From Acephala macrosclerotiorum (taxonomy: Eukaryota > Ascomycota > Leotiomycetes > Helotiales > Mollisiaceae), in the NCBI GenBank assembly GCA_014904845.1, contig MU119868.1, forward strand, positions 1 to 15,204: a stretch of DNA of 15,204 bases, in the 5' to 3' direction. A program made the translations under genes and the position numbers. The notes below the pieces were generated by a model. That model saw nothing but the letters and a program-made list of their open reading frames with translations. It did not search any database and was not told the origin of the DNA. Positions 1 to 11,103 of the stretch are shown here, piece by piece; position 1 is the stretch's first letter; every line of letters starts with the position of its first letter.

Positions 1-3000
1 AATTTTTTTGAAAATCGCAATTTGTAAATTATTTATAATCGTTTTTAAATTGAAATAATAAAATTAAAATAAATTTCAAATTTTAAAAAATAATACGAAA
101 AAAATTAAAATAAAAAATTTTAATTAAAAAAAATCGATTAAAAAAATATTTTATTAAAACGAATAAATAAATAAAAATTTAAATAAAAATTAAAATAAAA
201 TTTTTTTTATAAAAAAATAATATAAATAAAAATAAATTTTTAAAATAAATTTTATTTAAAAATAATAATTCGAAAATTCGTATTTTTAAATTATTAAATT
301 AATTTTTAATTTAAAAATTAAAATTAATAAATTATTTGTATTAAAATTTTTTTTTTTTAATAAAAAATATTTTTATTTTAATTATATTATCGATTTTTTT
401 TAAAAAAAATTTATAAATAATAAAAATCATTTTTTAAAAATATATATTCATATTAAAATTATAAATATTTTTTTTTAAAGTTTTTAAAATATTTTAATTT
501 AAAAAAAACAATATTACGATTTTTTTAAAATAATATAATAATATATATAAAAATTATAAAATTATTATAAAAATTAAAAAAATACAATTTTTGTAATATA
601 TTAATTCAATTTATAAAAAATAAATTCGATTTATATTAAAATATAATATCGAAAATTATTTAAAAAAAAAGTTTTATAATATTTTAAAAAAAGAATTTTG
701 TGAATACAATTAAAAATATTATTAAATAAATATAAAATTTTTATATAAAATTATTAATTAATTTATAAAAAAAATTTTAATAATAAAAATATATATAAAT
801 TTATTTAATTAAATATTTAAAGAATTAATTAAACGAAATAAATTAAATAAATAATATTAAAAATACGAATTTATAAAAAGATTTTTAATATATATTAAAA
901 AATAAATTTTTAAAAAAATCGATTATGAATCGATAAAAATATTTATTTATAATTATAATAAAATATATAAAAAAACGATTATTATATATAAATATAAAAA
1001 AAATAATAATAATATAATAAAATTAATAATTTAAAATATTTAAAAATTCGATAAAAATATTTAAATATTATAATATAAAAAATAATTTTAAATATAATTA
1101 CTAATTTGTTATTTTTTGTTTTATTCGAATTATTTATAAAAAAAATTTAATAAAAAATATATACAATTATTAAAAAAATTTATATTGAATTTCAATTTTT
1201 AATTTTATATATTATTTAAATTTAAAAAATTTGATAAATATTCGTATTAAAATTTTTAATTTAAATAAATAATTTTATTAAAAAATTAAAATTTTTTTTT
1301 TTGTTTTTCGTATTATTTAATAATTTAAAAATCGTTTTAAATATTAATATTATAAAAATATTTCAAAAATTGAATAATATTATAATTTTTATAAATTAAA
1401 ATTAAAATCAATTTATTTTTTTATAAAAATATAAACGAAAAATTTTTTTTAATTATAAATAAAAAAAAAAAATAAAAAGTTTTATATAGTTTAATATCGA
1501 TTAAATTTTCGTAAAATATATTATTAATCGTTTAAAAAAATGTAATAAAAACTAATACTATATATAACGATTAATAAAATAAATAATATTATTTCAAGTA
1601 TTTTAAACAAATAAAAAATAAAAAAATCGATTTTTTTATTAATTATTTTTTTATAAATTATTATTTATTTATAGACGAATTAATCAATTGTAAATATTAT
1701 TATTAAAAAAATAATTAATAATATTATAATTTTTAAAATCGTAATCGATTTTTACGATTATTTATATTTAAAAATAATTAATATTAATATAATTAAATTA
1801 TAAAACAAATAATTAAAAAAATTTTTAATTACGATTTTAATAAACGTTTTAAAAATATATAAAAAATCTAAGAATTTATTTAATTTATTATTTAAAAAAA
1901 AAAATTAATATTAATAAAAGTTTTTTAAAAAAATCGAATTAATTATTTTATATTTTTAATAATAATAATATTAATATTTAAAGTTTTAATAAAATAATTA
2001 TTAATAAATTCTATAAAAAATTGTTAATAAATACAATAATAATAAATATAATAATAATAAGCAAATTAAAAAATAAAACTCAAAATATACGAAAAAAATT
2101 TTAATAAAAAATTTTAATAAAAAAAAATATTTAAAAATCAAATTATAATAACAAATTTTATAAAGCGTTTAAAACGAAAAACGAAAAAAAATAAACGTAA
2201 ATTAATTGAAAAATAAAATTTTAAAATAATAATTCGATATTAAAAATAATAATTTTATTAATAAAATTTTATTATAAAAACTTTTTAAGAATATAATATT
2301 GTTTTTAAAAATTTAAAAAAAAAATAAAAAAATTATTAATACTTTAAAAATATTAAATTTTATTATAATAATAAAAAAACAATATTTATTATTTGATTTT
2401 AATAAATATTAAAATTATTATAATAAAAAAAATATTAAAAATTATTAATTTTATAAAATATTTAAAAAAAACGTATTAATTTATTTTTGTTATTAAAAAC
2501 TTTATAATATTTGAAATTAATTTTATAGAAATCGATTTTTTATTATTAATTAAAAAAAAATATATTATTATTATTTTTAAATTATATTTTAATTTGAGTA
2601 AAAAATACGAAATATTAAATATTAAAATAAAATATTATATTATTTTTACGTATATAATTCGAAATTTTAATAATATTATTATAAATATTAAAAATTTTAA
2701 ATTGTTTATTATTATTAAATAAAATTTCGAATTCGTTGAAATAATAATTATAAAAATAGAAATTAAATATAAAATTAAATATAAAATTTTTTTTTTTTTA
2801 TAAATAATACAAAAAATTTTTTTTAAAACAATTATTCGTTATTATAATAAAAATGTAAATTGAATATAAAAATAATAATTCGTAGAATAACGTATTTTAA
2901 AATTTTAAAGATTTCAATTTTATTTATACGATTATAATTGTTTTTTTTTTAAAAATTTATTTATATTAAATTATTAGAAATTACTATATTTGTATATAAT

Positions 3001-5484
3001 TTTAAATTGAAAAAATATTAAAAAAAAAAATATAACGCGAAAAATTAAATATTAATATTATTAAAAAATAATATAATATTAAAATTTGTAAACGATTTTT
3101 ATATTTTAATAAATTTATTTTTATTAAATATTAAATATTAAATATTTTTAATATTATTTTATATAAAATAAATACGATTAAAATAAAAGTTATTAATTTA
3201 AAAAAAAAATATAAATAAAATAATATAAAAAATAAAATTATTTTTTTCGATTTTTTATAAAACGATTTTTTTTTAATAAAAAAAAATAAATAAAATTTTA
3301 AATAAAAAAATTTTCGATAAAAAAATAAAAAAGTATTTTTTTGTAATAATATTATTATTTTTAAATATAAATATTAAAAAAAAATTTTTCGAAAATAATA
3401 TAAAATATTAATTATTTTATTTTATTAAAAAAAAAAAAAATTAAAAGATTTTCAAATATAAAAACAAAAAAAAAAACTCGAATAAAAAAAATAATTTTAT
3501 TATTAAATAATCTCAATTTGAATTTATTTAATATAAACGTTAATACGATATATAAATTTAAATTTAAAAAAGTACAATTTGTCGATTTAATCGATAAAAT
3601 TAAAAATTTTTTTAAAAAACGAAAAAATTAATTTAAATAATTTAAAACGCGAAAAATATTTTAAAAATATATTAAAAAATATATAAAATATTTATTATTA
3701 TAAATCGTTTTATTATTAAAAAAATTATTATTTATTTTTAAATAATTAATATTTTTATTTATCGAAAATTAATTATAAAAATTTAAAAAAAAATATTTAA
3801 TTAAATTTTTTTTTTTAAAATTTATAAAAATATTAATTCGTTTATTTATATTAAAATAATTTAATATATAATATAATAAAAAAAAAGTTTTTATTATTTT
3901 AAAATTTTATTTTCAATTATAATAAAAATATTTTAAAAATAATTTAATCGTAAAATATTTAAAAAAAAAAGTAATAATTTTTATTAAAATTTATAATTTT
4001 TAATTATAAAAAAAATTATTAAAAATTATTAATTAATTTATACGATTATAAAAATGAATTTTATTATTTTAAAAAACGTTAATATATTTTTTTTCGTAAA
4101 TAAATTTTTTAAAAAATTCGTTAAATATTTTTATATTTTTTTAATAAATTTTTTTTTTAAATACGATTAATTTATATTAAACGTTTAAAATAAAAATATA
4201 ATAATTTTTATAATTTTTTTAAAAATTTTACAAATAATAATATTGTTTTAAAAAATAATCAATTTTATAATTTAATTTATTTAAATTATTATAATAATTT
4301 TAAAAAACGTATTTTTTAAAATTGTAATATTATTTTTAAATAATATAAAAATCAAAAATTTTTATACGAATTATAATAATAAATTAATATTTTTAAAAAT
4401 TCGTTAATTCGTTTTTAAATATATTTAAAATTTAAATAAAATATTAAATTGAAATTTGTATAAAATTCAAATTACAATTTTATTAAAACGAAATAATTAT
4501 TATTAATTTCATTTATAATTTTAAAAATTATTTTTTTAAAAATACAAAAATTATTAAAATTTTAAAATAAATTAAATATAATAATATTTTTGAAATTAAA
4601 ATTTTTATTAAAATTTGTATTTATTATAAAATATAAATTTAATATTTTAATATTATTATTAAATCGTTATATTAATTAATTAAAAAAAAAGAATTTTTCG
4701 AATAAAAAAAAAAAATCGTTATAATATTTTTATAAAATAAATTTACGACGATTTTAATATTTTATAAGATTTATTATAATTTTATTAATAAATAGAAAAT
4801 GATTATTTTAAATATTAATATTAATTAATAAAAATATAAAAAAATATTCGATTAATATAATAATAAAAAATAAAAACAAATAATTTAATACGAATTAAAA
4901 TTTTAAAATATTAAAAAATTTTAAAAAAATTTTATAAATTACGATTTTGATTATATAATATTTATTTTATTTTTAAAATAAATATTAATACGTTTATCGT
5001 TTAATTAAATTAAATAATAATAAATTTTTTTAATATTTTGATTATTTATTAATTCGTTTAAATACGATTATTCGATTTCGAAATTAAATATATTAAAAAA
5101 AATATTTATATTATTATAAATAAATTATTCAAAAAATCGCGAATAAAAAATAATAATTCAAAGAAAAAAATAAATATTAATAAATTTATTATAATCGAAT
5201 TTAATTGTATTAAAATAATTTTAATTTCAATTAAAAAACGCAAAACTAATTAAAAAATTGAAAATAAATCATTTGTAATTAAAAATAAATACGTAAAACG
5301 AAAATATTTATTTGAATTATTAAATTAAATTTAAAAAAATTTTAAATTTAATATTTTTAATTTTTAATTTTCGATATTAATTGTATTTTTTGTATGTATT
5401 ATATTAATCGTTTTTTTTTGAAATTAATAAATTATTAAATAATAATAATAATAATTATATTATTTTATTATATTAAAATAAACG
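1..5484. other. A+T-saturated, gene-less DNA (probable RIP-degraded repeats)
   Basis: This stretch is almost entirely A and T. Sample 60-base lines hold only 3 to 8 G or C, and most surviving C sits in CpG. All frames are closed by frequent TAA, and I found no reading frame, RNA gene or family motif. Homopolymer runs and short A/T palindromes are what random sequence of this composition gives. By analogy with the repeat copies further right, where C>T/G>A change is directly visible, I infer this is older transposon DNA mutated beyond recognition. It could also be ordinary A+T-rich intergenic or centromeric DNA; the sequence here cannot decide. Confidence 0.6.
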
Positions 5485-5803
5485 TGTAATAGAATTACCA
5501 AAAGATTAAATCAAAGACCAAATGAAAAACAGTTCTATTGTTGAAATTTAAAAAAGAGAAATGAAATCGAAGTACTTTTGATATCATTGAAAAGTAATAG
5601 CGTGCTTTTGACGTCTTTGAAAAGTAGTGGCGTTGATAGTTGTTTTATTTTCGAGGAAACGGTCTTTTTTTCTAGTTGCGTCGGTGGAAAAGTATACGGC
5701 GTTTGGAGAGTTTCTTTTTTTAAAGGTTTTCTCGAGAAGTTCGAGGTTTTTACTAAGTACAAATCGTTAAACAAATTACCCAATCGCGTTTGATTCTATT
5801 TTT
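5485..5803 (-). repeat. Probable LTR, copy A (least mutated copy)
   Basis: This is the best-preserved copy of a repeat seen three times in the window, all in the same orientation. It begins TGTAATAGAAT, the TG start and TGTAA-type end usual for LTRs, after A+T-saturated DNA. The sequence AATAGAAT at its left end is mirrored by ATTCTATT at 5793-5800, which suggests the right edge near 5803 and a length of about 320 bp; the exact end is uncertain. Its first 86 bp match 13702-13787, and 5574-5710 match 7139-7275 without gaps. G is retained far better than C outside CpG, and this skew reverses near 5760-5800, close to the inferred edge. The strand is set by the minus-strand pol relic. Short open frames inside it (5535-5783 minus, 5578-5793 plus) show no protein features. 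Confidence 0.7.
5575..5634. repeat. Two-unit 30-bp tandem repeat inside LTR copy A
   Basis: Unit 1 is 5575-5604 and unit 2 is 5605-5634. Both begin CTTTTGA and share TTGAAAAGTA; I count 6 differences in 30. In unit 1 ACTTTT (from 5574) and AAAAGT form a 6-bp inverted repeat. The same two units persist in copy B at 7140-7169 and 7170-7199 with the same phase, so the duplication predates the split of the two copies. Tandem short repeats are common in the U3 part of LTRs and may carry promoter or enhancer sites, but nothing here identifies such a site. Confidence 0.65.
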
Positions 5804-6029
5804 CGTTCGTACTCTTATTATCGTCGTTTTTATCGTCTAAATCCATATTATTACTACTATAGTAATCAATTTTTTTATTTTCTGTTTCGATATCGTTTAC
5901 GATTACAATTTTGTTTACTTTTAATTTATCTATTTTTTTATATCGAATATCGATATCGATAAAAAGTTTATTTAAAATTGAACGATTGAATTTGCGAATA
6001 TCGTTTAATATATTATCGTTGAAATTCAA
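5796..6029 (-). pseudogene. Weak open frame of unknown identity, acidic C-terminal tail
   Basis: A 77-codon minus-strand frame opens at a TTG (6029), so the start is arbitrary; the same frame reads a little further upstream to a stop near 6064. It ends at the inferred inner edge of LTR copy A. The product is K/N/D/I-rich, with an alternating basic/acidic middle (for example DKLKVNKIVIVNDIETEN) and a polar acidic tail rich in S, D and N (YYSSNNMDLDDKNDDNKS). I recognise no family. Its position just inside an LTR, on the same strand as pol, fits the extreme C-terminus of a retroelement polyprotein. It could also be a chance frame in DNA that kept its minus-strand G. No known motif is visible, so confidence in real coding is low. 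Confidence 0.3.
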
Positions 6030-7059
6030 AGTTAAATCGTTAATTACGCGAATATTTACGTTTAATACTAAATCGAATATTTATCGAATTGTTTAAAAAG
6101 AGTATAAAGAGAAAAATTCGAATTTGTTTGTAATTGTATAATGTATAATCTTTTCGTTAAATAATCGTAATATTTGATTCGAGTATTAAACGTACAATCG
6201 AATACGTACTATTTATATTAATTTTTTTAAATTCGTACGTTTACAATTATTTTTATTTTTCTCGTCGTAATTTAATAATACTATTAATAAATAATCGCTA
6301 TAAACTTTTCTATCGACTAATAAAATATTTTTCTCGTACGTTTATATTTGTTTTCAATATACAAATTTTATTTTAATTTTTAATATAATTGAAAATTTTT
6401 TTAAAAATATTAATTAATCGATTTTACGTACTAATAAAATTTTAAATTCTAATATTTTTAAAAAAAAATTTGTTTTTTTTATAGTTTTTCTTTACGATTT
6501 ATTGTACGAGTTTCTAATGAAAATTCTATAAACAATATTAAAATCGAAAACGAATCATAGAATTTTTTTTGATATTATATTTATAATTACAATCGAGATT
6601 TAATTGTTTTCGAAAATCGTTTACAAAAACTTTTTTTAATTTAATTTAATTCATTTTTTAATTAAATTTATTAAATTGTTATTTTTTGTATTTAAAATTT
6701 CGATATTTTCTCGCGTTATTTTTTCTCTACTTTTCAAAATATAACGTTTCTACGCGTAATCGTATTCTCTTTGATCGCTTTATTTAACTGCGAATATCGA
6801 ATTCTTTTTTACTACTAAATTGATTTATTACTCGATTTTTACTTGTTTATCGACCGTATTTCTTTTTTCGACAATCGTATGTATTTCTTTTTCATTTTTT
6901 TTTTTCATTTTTTCATTTTTTTTTTCTTGAAAATTTCGTAAATATAATTAAAATATTTTTCTATTTTCGCTTTTTTACTTTTTTTCGCAACGAGTTTAAA
7001 TTTGCTTATAAAATTAAACAATTTTTTAAAAATTTTTTTTTTTTTAAACAAATTTTAAT
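5804..7059 (-). other. Moderately degraded block between repeat copies A and B; possible coding remnant
   Basis: This block is clearly less A+T-saturated than the flanks and strongly strand-asymmetric: plus-strand C survives while non-CpG G is rare (in 5821-5880 about 6 non-CpG C to 1 non-CpG G). On the minus strand several stretches read like mutated protein. Examples are KNILLVDRKVYSDYLLIVLL (about 6270-6330) and a basic stretch containing KAIKENTITRRNVIF with a following stop (about 6734-6778). The stretches are not all in one frame and I recognise no family. This may be the 3' end of a retroelement coding region or an unrelated inserted repeat. Apart from the 5796-6029 frame and the pyrimidine tract I see no defined feature. 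Confidence 0.35.
6884..6928 (-). repeat. Pyrimidine-rich tract (polypurine on the minus strand)
   Basis: The plus strand is T and C except for three A, each in a CAT. On the minus strand this is an A/G tract, the kind of sequence that primes plus-strand synthesis in LTR retroelements. It is not directly next to a recognised LTR edge (copy B appears to start about 130 bp to the right), so a polypurine-tract role is not supported by position. It may simply be low-complexity DNA or a lysine-rich coding remnant. A 26-base part (6888-6913) recurs exactly at 8262-8287. Confidence 0.4.
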
Positions 7060-7345
7060 TAATATATTGTTCTTTATTTAAAAAAAAAAATTAAAAATTT
7101 TTTTTTTATTTGAATATTAAAAATAATTTTTTTAGTATACTTTTAATATTATTAAAAAGTAATAATATATTTTTAACGTTTTTAAAAAATAGTAATATTA
7201 ATAATTATTTTATTTTCGAGAAAACGATTTTTTTTTTTAATTACATTAATAAAAAAATATATAACGTTTGAAAAAAAATTATTATTTTTATTAAATTTTA
7301 TTATTTTATTTGAAAATTATTAAAAAATACGTTTTATTTAATTTT
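7060..7345 (-). repeat. Probable LTR, copy B (heavily mutated)
   Basis: The core 7139-7275 aligns to 5574-5710 of copy A over 137 bases with no gap. I count about 38 differences, and all are C in A to T in B, or G in A to A in B; there is no transversion and no reverse change. Both 30-bp tandem units are kept in phase. Outside the core the match is weaker: an approximate right-hand match (ACGTTT followed by an A/T stretch and TTTTCG, about 7328-7347) and an uncertain left end near 7060. The orientation is the same as in copies A and C. Lying about 6.6 kb from copy C with the minus-strand pol relic between them, it is a good candidate for the 3' LTR of that element. Confidence 0.65.
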
Positions 7346-10236
7346 CGATTTAATTTAATATTATTTTAAAAAAATTTTAAAATCGTAATATTTTTTATTG
7401 ATTCGTTTTTAGTACTAATTTTGCAATTATATAATTATTTTAATTTGATCTTATAATAATTCAATATTTAATCAATTTTTTTTGTATTTAAATAAATTTT
7501 TATTATATAAATAAATTAAAATTCGTTTGTAAATATTTTTATCAATTTCGATATCGAATTTTATTTTATTATTATTGTTTTTAAATACTTATAAACTTGT
7601 ATTAATTGTATTATTATTAAATATTATATTTGAATTTAAATTATCAAACGCGTTTATTAATTAAATCAAATTTAAAAACTTTTTTTAAATATTTATTCGT
7701 AATTATAAACGCGATATTTATAGATACGTTATTTTTTTTAAACATTTGTATTATTTTTCGTATACAATTTATATTATATTTAATTAGTATTTTTAAATTT
7801 TATTAAAATTTTAAAAAATTTATATTTAATAATAAATCGAATTTACGTATTAATATAAATAATTTATTAAGCGCGTAATCTTATTTTAATCTTATTTTAA
7901 TCTAATTAATTTTACGATCGAAATACGTATATTTATCAAAAAAACTTTTCTTTAAATTACGTTTCAATCGACGTATATTATTACGTTATATAAATAATCA
8001 TTTTTTATTACTAATTTGCGTATAAAAATACTATTATAACAATTTATTTCTCTTTTTTTTAACAAAAATAATTTTAATTTTCAACGTTTAATTTTAATTT
8101 AAAAGAATATTTTTCATAGAAATTAGTGATTATTTTAATAACGTGATTGAAATTTTTTATTTTATATTAATTATTATAATTCGCGTTTCAATTTTTTCAT
8201 TTTATCAAATAATACAATTTGTATTAACAATATTTTTTTTTAAAATCAATAATTTTTTCTATTTTTCATTTTTTTTTTTCATTTTTTAAATTGTTTATAA
8301 TTAATTTTAAATTTAACTCGATTATTGTTTCATTTTTCGATTTATTTCAAAAACGTTTTTAAAACGCAAAAAATAAACTCATGTAAAAAACATTATAATA
8401 TCTTTAAATATTTAATAATTTGATTTTATATATTTATAAATTAATTCGTTTTTCAATACGAAATAATTTAATATATTTAAAATCGAATTTTTTATATAAT
8501 TAATTAAAAATAAAAATTTTTATATTTAATATAATATAATCTCTAATTTTAAACTTTATTTTTTTGTATTTAACGTTATAATATTTTATTTAAATATTTT
8601 ATACGTAAATTAAAATTTTTTAAAGTTTTTATTAAATTTTTTTTAATCGATTTATTAATTCGTAAATTGATTTCGATTTATAGTATAATAAAATACGAAT
8701 TTTATATAATTTAATCATTTTTTCATTTATTTCAAATAACGAAATATTTGTAATTAGTAATAAATTATTATTTTAATAATATTTTACCAAATCGAATTAA
8801 TCGATTTAATCGTTTTATTCGAAATTTATAAACGTTTTAAAATAATATTTTAAAATCGAATTTATTTTTTCGATAAATTTATCGATTTATAAATAAAATA
8901 ACGTCGAAATTTTTTTTAATATATTGATTAAATTAATAAAAATCGATTAAAAATTCGAAATAAATAATCTAATATAATTCGTAGTAATATTGTTAAATAT
9001 TTTATATTTCGAGAATATATATTTTAAAAAAACGTATACGAATTATTTCGATATTATATTTTTTCGAATTGATACAATTTTTGTTTTTTTTTGTAAATTT
9101 ATTAATAATAATAAATTTCGTATTATATATCGATATTATTTTATTTTTTTTATTTATAAAATCGATTAATTTTTAAAAACGCGATAAATCGATTATTAAA
9201 TTAAATATAATAAAATTTTAAAAACGTTTTAAAATAGAAATAAATATTAGTTTTTTTGAAATTGTATTTTATTTCGATTTATTTTTTTGATAAGTAATAT
9301 ACGATTTAATGTAATTTTTAATATTTGCGTTTATATTTTTTTAATAAAGTAATTTTTTTATTATTAAAAAATTTTTGTTTTTATTAAAATAATTAATAAT
9401 AAAGTTATTATAAAATTTTTTTATAATTTTGTATTAAAAAAATTTATTTAATAGAATTTATAATTGTATACTATTAAATATTTAAATTTTATTTTGAAAT
9501 AAATAATTTTTTTCGTTTGAATTATTATAAATTGTTTAAACAATATAAATTTTTTCGATTAAATCGTATTTTATTACTATTATTTTTAATTGTACGAAAT
9601 CGTTTAATTCGATTTAATTTATATTTATTAATATATTGTTTAATTTTATTATTATATAATTTAAATTTAATATTATTTTTTTGAACGATTATAATAATTA
9701 AATATAAATTTATTTTTTTATTTTCAAATATTATTAAAATATTAATATCGTTTTTATTCGATTTAAATAATAGTCGTTATATTTCGATCGATTTTCGAAC
9801 GTAATTTGATCGTTTGAAAAAATTATTAATTAATTTTTTATTTTTTATTTAATAAATGATTTCGAAATTAATAATTAAAAATATAATTATTTATTGAATT
9901 TATTATTGAATTAATATTTTCGTTGTTATAAAATATTTGAAATTATTATAATTGAAAATAATAATAATTATATATTTAATTTTTTTTAAATAATATTTTT
10001 AATATTTTATTGATTTTACAATAATTAATAGTTTTTAATTGAATGTAAAATAATTTATTTTTGTAAATATAAATTTTTAAAAATAAAATACAATAAAATA
10101 AAAATATATATTTTATTGTTTTTAAAAAATAATATTTATAAAAATTTCGATCAATATATTGTATTTTAATTATAATTTAAAATCAAAATTGAAATATGTA
10201 AAAAAAAAGTGTTTTTATAAAACAATTTTTAAATTT
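7346..10236 (-). other. Degraded DNA at the expected RNase H/integrase position; not readable
   Basis: If the RT relic to the right belongs to a gypsy element ending at copy B, this stretch should hold the rest of RNase H, integrase and any chromodomain on the minus strand. I translated part of it in the RT frame and a neighbouring frame. Fragments that could be the end of RNase H (about 9760-9815) are too weak to assert, and I found no integrase zinc finger, DDE residues or chromodomain. Stops are frequent in all frames. Surviving C is mostly in CpG. The stretch 7860-8060 is slightly less degraded than its surroundings. A 26-base pyrimidine tract at 8262-8287 duplicates one at 6888-6913. I see no other feature. 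Confidence 0.45.
8262..8287. repeat. Second copy of the 26-base pyrimidine tract
   Basis: This stretch consists of five T, CA, eleven T, CA, six T, and is base-for-base identical to 6888-6913, including the run of eleven T. The flanks do not align visibly. It may be a remnant of a duplication or a chance match of low-complexity DNA. Confidence 0.4.
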
Positions 10237-11103
10237 TTTAAACGATTTTATAATATTATTCATTTATTTGAATATTTTTTTTCTTTTTAAAAGCGATATT
10301 ATAAATAGTATTATTTTATTATATTTATAAATAAATTTTCAATAAAAATTACAAAATTTCAAAAATTGAAAATTTTTTTAAATTTTATTAAATATTAATT
10401 AAAACGTAATTATAATTATACAATATTAATTTATTTCAATATTTGTAAATAAAACAATAAATTTTAAAAATTTTATTTTATTAATATTAAATTCGTATTT
10501 TTTTAATTTAATATATAATTTTTATTTTTCAAATTATTTTAATATTTTATTAATATATATATTATATTTTTTTTAAATTTTAAAATAAATTAAAATATTG
10601 TTTAAATAAATAATTACGAATAAATCGATAAATTTTTTTAAATATTAATTAATATAAATTTGAAAAGTAATTAAAACGTTATATAAACTAAAAAAAATTA
10701 TTAAATATTTGAATAAATTGAAACGCGTTTTAAACGTTATTATTTATTTATATTTTTTTTTAATTCGAATAAAATAATATACGTTACGTAAATTTAATTT
10801 TGTAAATATTTTAATTTTTTTTAAACGATTTAAAATTTCAAAGATTAATAGAATAAAATAATAATTCGAAATAATTATATTATTAATTTCGCGATAATTA
10901 ATATAAGAATATAATAATTTTTTTTTTTTTAAAATAAAAAACATTGGTATTATTACGAGTAATTTTAATCGTTTAATAAATTTTAATTTTAATATTTTAT
11001 TAATATATTTTTAAAGTATTTACAGTTTTTTTTTTAATAGATTATAAATTAATTCAAACGATAATTTATTATTTAATTTTAGTAAAATTTTATAATCGAG
11101 TTT
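10237..11103 (-). pseudogene. pol: Ty3/gypsy pol relic: reverse transcriptase into RNase H, RIP-inactivated
   Basis: In its functional form this polyprotein segment copies element RNA into DNA and removes the RNA strand. Reading the minus strand in one frame from 11103 to 10237 gives gypsy RT landmarks in order. These are a leader region with a D-Y-K-I segment and IYNLLKKKL, then FIKRLKLLVIIPMFFILKKK, YREINNIII, then KIFTKLNLRNVYYFIRI, KTRFNLFKYL, FQIYIN, YLNNILIY, LYIKLKKYEFNINKIKFLKF, FLKFCNFY before a stop and KFIYK, and the start of RNase H. The longest open part is 10744-10944. No frameshift is needed over about 870 bp, but I count at least 12 in-frame stops, for example 10744-10746 where the family has Trp. 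All three catalytic Asp positions are Asn (10792-10794, and YLNN at 10597-10608), each a G-to-A change. The family call is strong; the element is dead. Confidence 0.9.

Noticed and set aside
1..5484. Numerous short A/T palindromes and runs resembling promoters, terminators or origins
   Set aside because: At this base composition such motifs occur everywhere by chance, and none is tied to a gene.
5535..5793. Overlapping open frames inside repeat copy A on both strands
   Set aside because: They lie within a non-coding LTR-like repeat, including its tandem units, and show no protein features.
5911..6096. 61-codon plus-strand open frame
   Set aside because: It is antisense to the better minus-strand frame at 5796-6029, is dominated by I, F, S, K and N, and has no motif.
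9690..9815. Possible end of RNase H and start of integrase
   Set aside because: A weakly similar stretch appears only in a different frame from the RT, and no HHCC or DDE residues could be located downstream.
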